Part shown: piece by piece, positions 1 through 5,271 of the stretch
Layout of the letters: each line of letters opens with the position of its first letter
Numbering within the stretch: position 1 is the first letter of the stretch
Origin: Clostridia bacterium
GTDB taxonomy: Bacteria > Bacillota > Clostridia > UBA1381
Direction: 5' to 3'
DNA length: 8,068 nucleotides
Assembly: GCA_008668455.1 (NCBI GenBank)
Contig: RQCD01000114.1
Span: 1-8,068, forward strand
Position numbers and translations under genes: made by a program
The notes under the pieces: generated by a model
Databases searched by the model: none
What the model was told of the DNA's origin: nothing
Seen by the model: the letters and a program-made list of their open reading frames with translations, nothing else

Positions 1-38
1 GTCTTTCTTAAGACCGAAAAACTAAATAGATTATATTT

Positions 39-74
39 CCCGTTTTCTGAACGATCAGAAAACGGGATTTTTTT
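39..74 (+). terminator. Rho-independent terminator of an upstream unit
   Basis: A perfect 12-bp stem (39-50 pairs with 55-66) with an ACGA loop is followed by a run of T from 68 to 74. The T-run lies only on the + strand side, so it terminates + strand transcription coming from a gene outside the window. It insulates the pst promoter just downstream. Confidence 0.92.
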
Positions 75-75
75 G

Positions 76-120
76 TTTACATAGAACTATCATAGAAGAT
101 CTTTTGGAATTAACATAGGG
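76..120 (+). promoter_or_regulatory. PHO-box array (putative PhoP binding sites)
   Basis: Three related units are visible: TTTACATAGAA (76-86), CTATCATAGAA (87-97) and TTAACATAGGG (110-120), with a degenerate 12-nt unit between (98-109). The first and last hexamers, TTTACA and TTAACA, fit the TT(A/C/T)ACA half-site known for Gram-positive PhoP, and the units repeat at about one helical turn. Relative to the likely start near 141 the array spans roughly -65 to -21, as in PhoP-activated promoters of Bacillus. A PhoP gene lies in the same locus. Binding itself is inferred. Confidence 0.75.
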
Positions 121-128
121 TGTGGTAA

Positions 129-134
129 GATAAT
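129..134 (+). promoter_or_regulatory. -10 element of the pst operon promoter
   Basis: GATAAT at 129-134 is the best -10 candidate downstream of the PHO boxes; overlapping alternatives are TAAGAT (126-131) and TAATGT (131-136). No consensus -35 sits 17 bp upstream; that place is occupied by the last PHO box. This is the usual arrangement for an activator-dependent promoter. The transcript would start near 141 and have a leader of about 325 nt before pstS. Confidence 0.5.
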
Positions 135-149
135 GTTGTAAAAAGAGAA

Positions 150-155
150 AAGGAG
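150..155 (+). promoter_or_regulatory. Orphan Shine-Dalgarno left of repeat copy 1
   Basis: AAGGAG inside an A-rich tract is a canonical SD, but no start codon follows at a usable distance. The repeat element begins at 161, and the pstS ATG is more than 300 nt away. If 161-461 is removed on paper, this SD lies 9 nt from the pstS ATG at 466. I read it as the ancestral pstS SD; that is inference. Confidence 0.55.
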
Positions 156-160
156 ATTAT

Positions 161-461
161 AAGTCTGAATAAAATCGCCCATAGCACAGCTGTTTGCTCG
201 GGGTAGCGCAGCGGCATTTCGGTAGTGAATGACAGTTCAGTGAACTGTCAGAGCCGAAATGTGACCGAGCCGCAGCGAGAAGTACCATTGTACAGAGCAG
301 TGACGTTACCTAAATCAAAGATTTAGAACGCTGTTGCATAGTTCTCGTTTCCAAAATAAAAATTTGGACTCGAACTCAACCACTCGCTGCAAAGCAGCAC
401 TCTGAGCGATTTTCTTTCAGACTTACGTTTTGTGCCTTGCGGCACGGAAAGGAATGGTTAT
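161..461 (+). repeat. SD-carrying palindromic element, long copy (pstS leader)
   Basis: The left end (161-180) is identical over 20 bases to 3050-3069. The inverted arms are 163-178 and 406-422, complementary except for a 1-nt bulge and one mismatch. After the right arm, positions 418-465 align without gaps to 3098-3145, at 36 of 48 positions. That stretch includes a small hairpin (GTGCC/GGCAC, 432-445) and the identical 15-base end GAAAGGAATGGTTAT (447-461), which provides the SD of pstS. Compared with copy 2, this copy has about 225 additional bases between the arms. It lies wholly in the predicted 5' leader. It could be a MITE-like dispersed repeat, a regulatory RNA leader, or both. I do not recognise a named family. 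Confidence 0.75.
181..405 (+). other. Structured core of the pstS leader (nested hairpins)
   Basis: This gene-free stretch has several clear inverted repeats. A three-tier stack is formed by GCTCGG/CCGAGC (196-201 with 265-270), CATTTCGG/CCGAAATG (215-222 with 254-261) and GACAGTTC/GAACTGTC (231-238 with 242-249). A second hairpin pairs CTAAATC (310-316) with GATTTAG (320-326), extended by CGTT/AACG (304-307, 327-330) and CAG/CTG (298-300, 331-333). Smaller hairpins are CCAAA/TTTGG (351-355, 363-367) and GCTGC-AAA-GCAGC. No U-tract follows any of them, so none looks like a simple intrinsic terminator. No known riboswitch family was recognised, and I see no convincing open reading frame with an SD. 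Confidence 0.6.
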
Positions 462-465
462 TATT

Positions 466-1317
466 ATGAAAAAGAAAACATTAACAGCTTTATTATCCGC
501 CCTGGTGGCAGCTGGTATGCTTGCAGGCTGCGGAGGAACGGATTCGACAACGAGCCAGAGTACGGACGCACCGGCGCAGAACGAGAGTGCAACCGTTTCA
601 ACCGACGGTTCCACCTCTATGGAAAAGGTAATCGGATATTTAAGCGAAAGCTATATGACCTCAAACCCGAAGGTAAAGGTTACATACAATCCGACCGGAT
701 CGGGTGCAGGTATTTCCGCAGTTTCAGAGGGACGATGCGATATCGGTCTTTCCAGCCGTGATTTAAAGGATGACGAAAAAGCGACCCTGACCCAAACAGT
801 GGTTGCAATTGACGGAATTGCTGTGATTGTTAATCCGGAAAATCCGGTTTCAGATTTATCGGTAGAGACGATCGGAAAGCTTTACACAGGTGAAATCACA
901 AATTGGAGCGAGGTTGGCGGCAGTGATCAGCCGATTGTACTGATCGGCAGAGAGGCAGCCTCCGGCACAAGAGACGGCTTTGAGTCTATCACCGGAACAA
1001 AGGATAAATGTCAGTATAGCCAGGAATTAACCTCCACCGGAGATGTGATTCAAACAGTGGCAGGAAATCCGAATGCAATCGGCTATGCATCCTTAGCAGC
1101 GGTAAAGGACAGCATTAAGGTTCTGAGCGTTGAGGGTGTTACGCCTTCAAAAGAAACGATTCAAGACGGAAGCTACAAAATCCAGAGAGATTTCGTATTG
1201 GTAACAAAAACAGGCGAAAAGCTGAGCGCCGCTGCACAAAAGTTCTTTGACTTCGCCACCAGCGCAGAGGCAGACAGCCTGATTGAAAAAGCAGGAGCAG
1301 TTCCTGTTGTCAGATAA
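466..1317 (+). CDS. pstS: Phosphate ABC transporter, substrate-binding lipoprotein PstS
   Basis: This is the extracytoplasmic phosphate receptor that delivers Pi to the PstCA channel. The protein is 283 aa from the ATG at 466. It has a lipoprotein signal peptide: KKK at 2-4, a hydrophobic stretch, and lipobox LAGC with Cys22, then a Ser/Thr/Gln-rich linker to about residue 42. Phosphate-binding loops typical of PstS are visible: DGSTSM (47-52), GSGAG (78-82) with DIGLSSR downstream, and GREAASGTRDGFE (161-173). Length fits the short, Gram-positive PstS type. The start follows the lipoprotein signal and the SD AAAGGA (448-453, 12 nt upstream), which the repeat element supplies. An in-frame ATG at 454 would add MVII but is too close to that SD. 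It is the first gene of the operon, 11 nt before pstC, and is predicted to be induced by PhoP under phosphate limitation. Confidence 0.95.
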   Translation: MKKKTLTALLSALVAAGMLAGCGGTDSTTSQSTDAPAQNESATVSTDGSTSMEKVIGYLSESYMTSNPKVKVTYNPTGSGAGISAVSEGRCDIGLSSRDLKDDEKATLTQTVVAIDGIAVIVNPENPVSDLSVETIGKLYTGEITNWSEVGGSDQPIVLIGREAASGTRDGFESITGTKDKCQYSQELTSTGDVIQTVAGNPNAIGYASLAAVKDSIKVLSVEGVTPSKETIQDGSYKIQRDFVLVTKTGEKLSAAAQKFFDFATSAEADSLIEKAGAVPVVR

Positions 1318-1328
1318 GGTAGATTTTT

Positions 1329-2192
1329 ATGAAAAGAAAGAATTTGCTTGAAAAAATCATGAACATTCTGTTCTGCGCCTATGGATTGGTCGCCCTGCTT
1401 TTCGTTGTGGTCATTACCGGATTCCTGCTGGTTTCCGGTTTACCTGCAATCCGGGAGATCGGGCTTTCAAAATTCCTGTTCGGAGCAGTATGGAAGCCGA
1501 CAGCGGAAAGCCCGCTCTATGGAATCTTTCCTTTTTTAGCAAGCTCTGTACTCGGAACGCTTGGGGCAATTCTGATTGGTGTTCCGATCGGACTTTTCTG
1601 CGCCATCTATCTGGCAAAGGCAGCGCCAAAGCGGATTGGATCGATGGTTGGAACAGCAGTGGAGCTTTTAGCAGGGATTCCGTCGGTGGTTTACGGATTG
1701 GTGGGCATGATTTTGATTGTTCCATTGGTGCGAAAGGCTTTTGGGCTGCCGGACGGTGCAAATCTGTTCTCGGCGGTAATTGTGCTTTCCGTTATGATTC
1801 TGCCCTCTGTAATCAGCGTTTCTTCCACAGCAATCAAAGCTGTTCCAAAGGAATATGAAGAAGGCTCGCTTGCGCTGGGTGCGACTAAAACAGAAACAAC
1901 CTTTAAAATTATTGTCCCGGCAGCGCGAAGCGGTATTTTAGCGTCGGTCGTATTGGGGATCGGCAGAGCAATCGGCGAGGCAATGGCTGTGATGATGGTT
2001 TCCGGAAACGCGCCGAACATGCCGAAGCTTTTCGGAAGCGTCCGTTTTCTGACCACAGCGGTTGCATCCGAAATGTCCTATTCCTCCGGCTTGCAGAGAA
2101 AGGCGCTTTTCTCCATTGCATTGGTATTGTTTCTCTTTATCCTGCTGATGAATACAGCGTTGAATCTTGCTATCCGGAAAAAGGAGGAGTGA
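1329..2192 (+). CDS. pstC: Phosphate ABC transporter permease PstC
   Basis: PstC is one of two membrane subunits forming the phosphate channel. The 287-aa protein begins with a basic stretch (MKRKN) and shows about six hydrophobic segments, including roughly 12-36, 66-95, 107-133 and 256-281. The cytoplasmic EAA-like coupling loop that docks on PstB is visible near 174-202 (EYEEGSLALGATKTETTFKI). The sequence AGIPSVVYGLVGM, shared almost exactly with PstA (AGIPSIIYGLVGM), is a hallmark of the Pst permease pair. The ATG at 1329 has a modest SD, AAGGT, overlapping the pstS stop codon. The stop TGA (2190-2192) lies inside the SD region of pstA, which suggests coupled translation. It is told from PstA by its position after pstS and its family resemblance. 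Confidence 0.94.
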   Translation: MKRKNLLEKIMNILFCAYGLVALLFVVVITGFLLVSGLPAIREIGLSKFLFGAVWKPTAESPLYGIFPFLASSVLGTLGAILIGVPIGLFCAIYLAKAAPKRIGSMVGTAVELLAGIPSVVYGLVGMILIVPLVRKAFGLPDGANLFSAVIVLSVMILPSVISVSSTAIKAVPKEYEEGSLALGATKTETTFKIIVPAARSGILASVVLGIGRAIGEAMAVMMVSGNAPNMPKLFGSVRFLTTAVASEMSYSSGLQRKALFSIALVLFLFILLMNTALNLAIRKKEE

Positions 2193-2196
2193 GCAT

Positions 2197-3057
2197 ATGA
2201 AGATTTCAACAAAGAGAAAAATAGCAGATGGAATCAGAAAGGCGCTGATGTATTTTGCCGCCGGACTGATTCTGGCGCTCCTGGTTTTTCTGATCGGATA
2301 TATCCTGGTCCGCGGTATCCCCTATATCACGCTGACGTTTCTGACGACAAAGCCGAGCTTAGTCAATGAGACAATCGGTATTTTACCGAATCTGCTAAAC
2401 ACGCTATATATTGTGTTTATGACGCTGATTGTGGTTTTGCCGATTGGAATCGGGGCGGCGGTCTACCTGAATGAATATGCAAAAAATCAAAAGCTTGTCC
2501 AAACAATTGAGCTTGCAACTGAAACCCTTGCCGGGATTCCTTCAATCATTTACGGTCTGGTCGGAATGCTGGTGTTTGTCCGGTTTTTTTCCCTGGGTAC
2601 GAGTCTTGCAGCGGGTGCAATGACGCTTGTAATTATGACGCTCCCCACCATCATCCGGACGGTACAGGAAAGCTTAAAAACTGTTCCGCAAAGCTACCGG
2701 GAGGGCGCTCTGGGGTTAGGGAGCGGAAAATGGCACATGATCCGGACGGTGGTTTTGCCGTCTGCCATTGATGGGATTGTGACCGGATGTATCCTGTCGG
2801 TCGGACGAATTGTCGGCGAGAGTGCGGCGCTGCTTTTTACCGCCGGTATGGCGAACGAAATGATCGGATTCTTAAATGCACCCAAGCCGAATCAGGCAGG
2901 CTCAACCCTGACAGTTGCGCTCTATATGTATGCAAAGGAGCGCGGAGAATTTGACATTGCCTTTGCGATTGCGGCGATACTCTTAGTGTTAACCTTGATT
3001 TTAAACACAGCAGCAAAGATCACAGCAAGGCATTTAAGAGGGGAGGAAAAAGTCTGA
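2197..3057 (+). CDS. pstA: Phosphate ABC transporter permease PstA
   Basis: PstA is the second channel subunit, partnering with PstC in the membrane. It is 286 aa from ATG 2197, chosen because the strong SD AAGGAGGAG (2181-2189) sits 7 nt upstream; a longer frame upstream overlaps pstC and is not needed. It has about six hydrophobic segments, starting near residues 16-42, and an EAA-like loop near 166-194 (SYREGALGLGSGKWHMI). The conserved AGIPSIIYGLVGM and late GRIVGESAALLFTAG motifs are present. The last codons and the TGA stop lie in the left arm of repeat copy 2, so the C-terminal end (Lys-Val-stop) is set by the repeat. If the repeat were absent the frame would run only a few codons further before a TAA. 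Confidence 0.94.
   Translation: MKISTKRKIADGIRKALMYFAAGLILALLVFLIGYILVRGIPYITLTFLTTKPSLVNETIGILPNLLNTLYIVFMTLIVVLPIGIGAAVYLNEYAKNQKLVQTIELATETLAGIPSIIYGLVGMLVFVRFFSLGTSLAAGAMTLVIMTLPTIIRTVQESLKTVPQSYREGALGLGSGKWHMIRTVVLPSAIDGIVTGCILSVGRIVGESAALLFTAGMANEMIGFLNAPKPNQAGSTLTVALYMYAKERGEFDIAFAIAAILLVLTLILNTAAKITARHLRGEEKV
3040..3046 (+). promoter_or_regulatory. Orphan Shine-Dalgarno left of repeat copy 2
   Basis: GGGGAGG within the last pstA codons is a near-perfect SD, but the repeat starts at 3050 and no start codon follows at a usable distance. Removing 3050-3141 on paper places this SD 7 nt before the pstB ATG at 3146. This mirrors the orphan SD left of copy 1, and I infer it once served pstB. 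Confidence 0.55.
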
Positions 3058-3141
3058 ATAAAATCGCCCGGAACGCTACTTTGCAGCGATTTTATTGCAG
3101 ACCTAAGTGTTGTACCTTACAACGCAGAAAGGAATGGTTAT
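3050..3141 (+). repeat. SD-carrying palindromic element, short copy (pstA-pstB gap)
   Basis: Positions 3050-3069 are identical to 161-180 of the pstS leader. The arms 3052-3067 and 3086-3102 are complementary with a single bulged G, enclosing an 18-nt loop with a CGCT/AGCG mini-hairpin. After the right arm comes a hairpin GTTGT-ACCTT-ACAAC (3109-3123). The 15 bases 3127-3141 are identical to 447-461 and supply the SD of pstB. The element fills almost the whole intergenic gap. It donates the pstA stop codon on the left and the pstB SD on the right. In mRNA the hairpin could attenuate or protect the junction between permease and ATPase genes; that role is inferred. Confidence 0.75.
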
Positions 3142-3145
3142 AAAC

Positions 3146-3898
3146 ATGATGGAAATGATTAAAACCGAGCATATGAACCTTTGGTATGGTGAGCATCATG
3201 CGCTAAAGGATGTCAATATGGTGATTCCAAAACAGGAGATCACCGCCCTGATTGGTCCGTCCGGATGCGGTAAATCCACATTTTTAAAGTCCTTAAACCG
3301 GATGAATGATTTAGTAGAGGGATGCAGAATTGAAGGAAAAATTACACTGGGCGATACTGACATTTACCACGACATTGACGTAACAGTGCTTCGGAAAAGG
3401 GTTGGAATGGTGTTTCAGAAGCCAAATCCGTTTCCGATGAGCATTTACGATAATATTGCCTATGGACCGAGAATCCACGGAATCCGCTCCAGAGTGCGGC
3501 TGGATGAAATTGTGGAACGGTCGCTGAAGCAGGCGGCAATCTGGGAGGAATGCCGGGATCGGTTGAAAAAGAGCGCGCTTTCCCTAAGCGGCGGTCAGCA
3601 GCAGCGGCTTTGTATTGCACGCGCTTTAGCGGTGGAACCGGAGGTGCTATTAATGGATGAGCCAACCTCAGCGCTTGATCCGATCTCAACCTCAAAAATT
3701 GAGGATTTAGCATTAGAGCTGAAGGAAAAATACACAATCGTTATGGTGACCCATAACATGCAGCAGGCGGTGCGGATTGCTGATCGGACAGCATTTTTCC
3801 TGTTAGGTGAAGTGATTGAGTTTGACGAGACGGAAAAAATGTTCAGCACACCGAAGAATCAGAGGACAGAGGATTATATCACAGGGAGGTTTGGATAA
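3146..3898 (+). CDS. pstB: Phosphate ABC transporter ATPase PstB
   Basis: PstB is the cytoplasmic ATPase that powers phosphate import through PstCA. From ATG 3146 it is 250 aa, the usual size. The ATPase motifs are in order: Walker A GPSGCGKST (37-45), Q-loop region VFQKPNPFPMSIYDN, signature LSGGQ (147-151), Walker B LLMDEP with Asp171 and Glu172, and H-loop MVTHN. The PNPFPMSIYDN stretch after the Q-loop is typical of PstB rather than other importers. The start at 3146 follows the repeat-borne SD (3128-3133) by 12 nt, as at pstS. An ATG at 3149 and an in-frame ATG at 3134 are alternatives. Its TAA stop overlaps the phoU ATG (TAATG), so translation of the two is probably coupled. Confidence 0.96.
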   Translation: MMEMIKTEHMNLWYGEHHALKDVNMVIPKQEITALIGPSGCGKSTFLKSLNRMNDLVEGCRIEGKITLGDTDIYHDIDVTVLRKRVGMVFQKPNPFPMSIYDNIAYGPRIHGIRSRVRLDEIVERSLKQAAIWEECRDRLKKSALSLSGGQQQRLCIARALAVEPEVLLMDEPTSALDPISTSKIEDLALELKEKYTIVMVTHNMQQAVRIADRTAFFLLGEVIEFDETEKMFSTPKNQRTEDYITGRFG

Positions 3899-4548
3899 TG
3901 AGAAATCGGTTTGAGCAGCAGCTTTCCCGGCTGAATGCAGAATTAATTACGATGGGTGCGCTTTGCGAGGAGGCAATTTCCAAAGCGGCAAAATACCTGA
4001 TTGATCATGACGAGACGCTCCGGGAAGAAATCTTTGAAACAGATCGGCAGATCGACCAGAAGGAACGCGATATTGAAAACCTCTGCATGCGGATGCTTTT
4101 GCAGCAGCAGCCGGTGGCAAGAGATCTTCGGGTGATTTCCTCGGCGCTCAAAATGATTTCAGATATGGAGCGAATCGGAGATCAGGCATCGGATATTACT
4201 GAAATTGTTCCGTTTGTGACGCAAAGTGAAATCGGCGGTAAGGTACATATTGCAGACATGGCAAGAGCGACGATTGCAATGGTAACCGGGAGTGTGGAAT
4301 CCTTTGTGCGGAATGACGTTTCGATAGCATATGACGTCATTGAGCGTGATGACGGTGTGGACCATTTGTTTCAAAAGGTGAAAACTGAGTTAATTTCCAG
4401 CGTGCAGAGCGGTATGGAGGATGCAGAGGCTTTCATTGATCTCTTAATGATTGCCAAGTATTTTGAGAGAATCGGAGATCATGCAGAAAATATTGCACAA
4501 TGGGTAATTTATTCAATTACAGGAAGCTATGATGCAATAAAGCCTTGA
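3898..4548 (+). CDS. phoU: Phosphate signalling protein PhoU
   Basis: PhoU is a cytoplasmic, metal-binding, all-helical protein that couples Pst transporter state to the PhoR kinase and restrains signalling and uptake when phosphate is ample. The 216-aa protein has the expected two tandem three-helix repeats. Each repeat has its metal-binding signature: MERIGDQASDI (90-100) and FERIGDHAENI (189-199). The start overlaps the pstB stop by one base and has SD GGGAGG (3884-3889) 8 nt upstream. Its last bases contain the -35 box of the phoP promoter. No frameshift or missing motif is seen. Confidence 0.95.
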   Translation: MRNRFEQQLSRLNAELITMGALCEEAISKAAKYLIDHDETLREEIFETDRQIDQKERDIENLCMRMLLQQQPVARDLRVISSALKMISDMERIGDQASDITEIVPFVTQSEIGGKVHIADMARATIAMVTGSVESFVRNDVSIAYDVIERDDGVDHLFQKVKTELISSVQSGMEDAEAFIDLLMIAKYFERIGDHAENIAQWVIYSITGSYDAIKP

Positions 4549-4573
4549 AAGTTTTCCCTGGATATGCTATAAT
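4545..4573 (+). promoter_or_regulatory. Internal sigma-A-type promoter for phoPR
   Basis: The -35 box TTGAAA (4545-4550) contains the phoU stop codon. After exactly 17 bp comes a perfect -10 TATAAT (4568-4573), with an extended TG at 4565-4566. The transcript would start near 4580 and leave a leader of about 26 nt before phoP. No PHO-like repeat is seen here, so basal, phosphate-independent expression of phoPR is inferred. Confidence 0.85.
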
Positions 4574-4605
4574 GGCATTAGAAAAGAAAAGCTTTGGGGG
4601 ATTTT

Positions 4606-5271
4606 ATGATTTATTTTGTAGAGGATGATGATAACATCCGTAAATTAGTAAGCTATGCACTTTCCAGAGAGGGGTACGAGGTACGGGATTTTTCCTGTCC
4701 GCGCGCGTTCTGGAAAGCACTTGAAATACAAATTCCGGATTTGGTGCTGCTGGATATTATGCTGCCGGAGGAGGACGGACTTTCCATTCTCTCGCACTTA
4801 AGAAAGAGCGGCGCAACTGCTGCACTTCCGGTTATGATGCTGACCGCAAAGGGAAGTGAATTTGATAAGGTGACCGGTTTGGATGCGGGAGCGGATGATT
4901 ATTTAGCCAAGCCATTTGGCATGACGGAGCTGATCTCGCGTGTCCGGGCGCTTCTGCGGCGTGCCGGCGGTATGAAAAATCCGGAATACCGGATCGGAGC
5001 GCTTTATGTGAATCCGGGAAAGCATGTGATCCGGGTAAACGGAGAGGATGTTTCACTTTCCTATAAGGAATATTCACTCCTTTTAACGCTTTTGGAGGCA
5101 AATGGAAATGTGGTCACAAGAAACACACTCTTAAACCGGGTGTGGGGAGAATTTTATGAAGAATCACGCACATTAGACGTACATATCCGCAAGCTGCGTG
5201 TAAAGCTGGGAGATGCCGGTGCGCTGATTCAGACGGTAAAAAATATCGGATATAAAATCGAGGTGGAATAA
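4606..5271 (+). CDS. phoP: Phosphate response regulator PhoP (OmpR family)
   Basis: This is the DNA-binding response regulator that switches on the Pho regulon when phosphorylated by PhoR. It is 221 aa from ATG 4606, chosen because GGGGG lies 5 nt upstream and the protein then begins MIYFVEDDDNIRK, the normal receiver start; an in-frame TTG at 4594 is less likely. The receiver domain (about 1-118) has the acidic pocket near 6-8, phospho-acceptor Asp50 in LLDIMLPEEDG, Thr80 in MLTAK, and Lys102 in AKPFG. The C-terminal winged helix (about 125-220) has the LSYKEYSLL and TLDVHIRKLRVKL recognition elements. It precedes phoR with no gap, and its probable target is the PHO-box array upstream of pstS. 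Identity as PhoP rather than another OmpR-type regulator rests on the pst-phoU-phoR setting. Confidence 0.92.
   Translation: MIYFVEDDDNIRKLVSYALSREGYEVRDFSCPRAFWKALEIQIPDLVLLDIMLPEEDGLSILSHLRKSGATAALPVMMLTAKGSEFDKVTGLDAGADDYLAKPFGMTELISRVRALLRRAGGMKNPEYRIGALYVNPGKHVIRVNGEDVSLSYKEYSLLLTLLEANGNVVTRNTLLNRVWGEFYEESRTLDVHIRKLRVKLGDAGALIQTVKNIGYKIEVE

Noticed and set aside
1..14. Short palindrome GTCTT-TCTT-AAGAC at the window edge
   Set aside because: It is a 5-bp stem with no T-run and cut by the window start. The real terminator is the 12-bp hairpin at 39-66.
196..380. tRNA-like strings in the pstS leader: GGTAGCGCAGCGG (D-arm-like) and, on the minus strand, GAGTTCGAGTCC (T-arm-like)
   Set aside because: The two are on opposite strands, no 3' D-stem partner or acceptor stem can be formed, and the T-stem has mismatches. 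I treat the resemblance as chance.
156..464. ATTAT on both sides of repeat copy 1 as a target-site duplication
   Set aside because: The right side is a low-complexity TTATTATTAT run where ATTAT would occur by chance, and copy 2 shows no matching flank duplication.
423..614. Minus-strand 63-aa frame opposite the pstS start
   Set aside because: It lies antisense to the pstS signal peptide region, has no SD or recognisable motif, and looks like a shadow frame.
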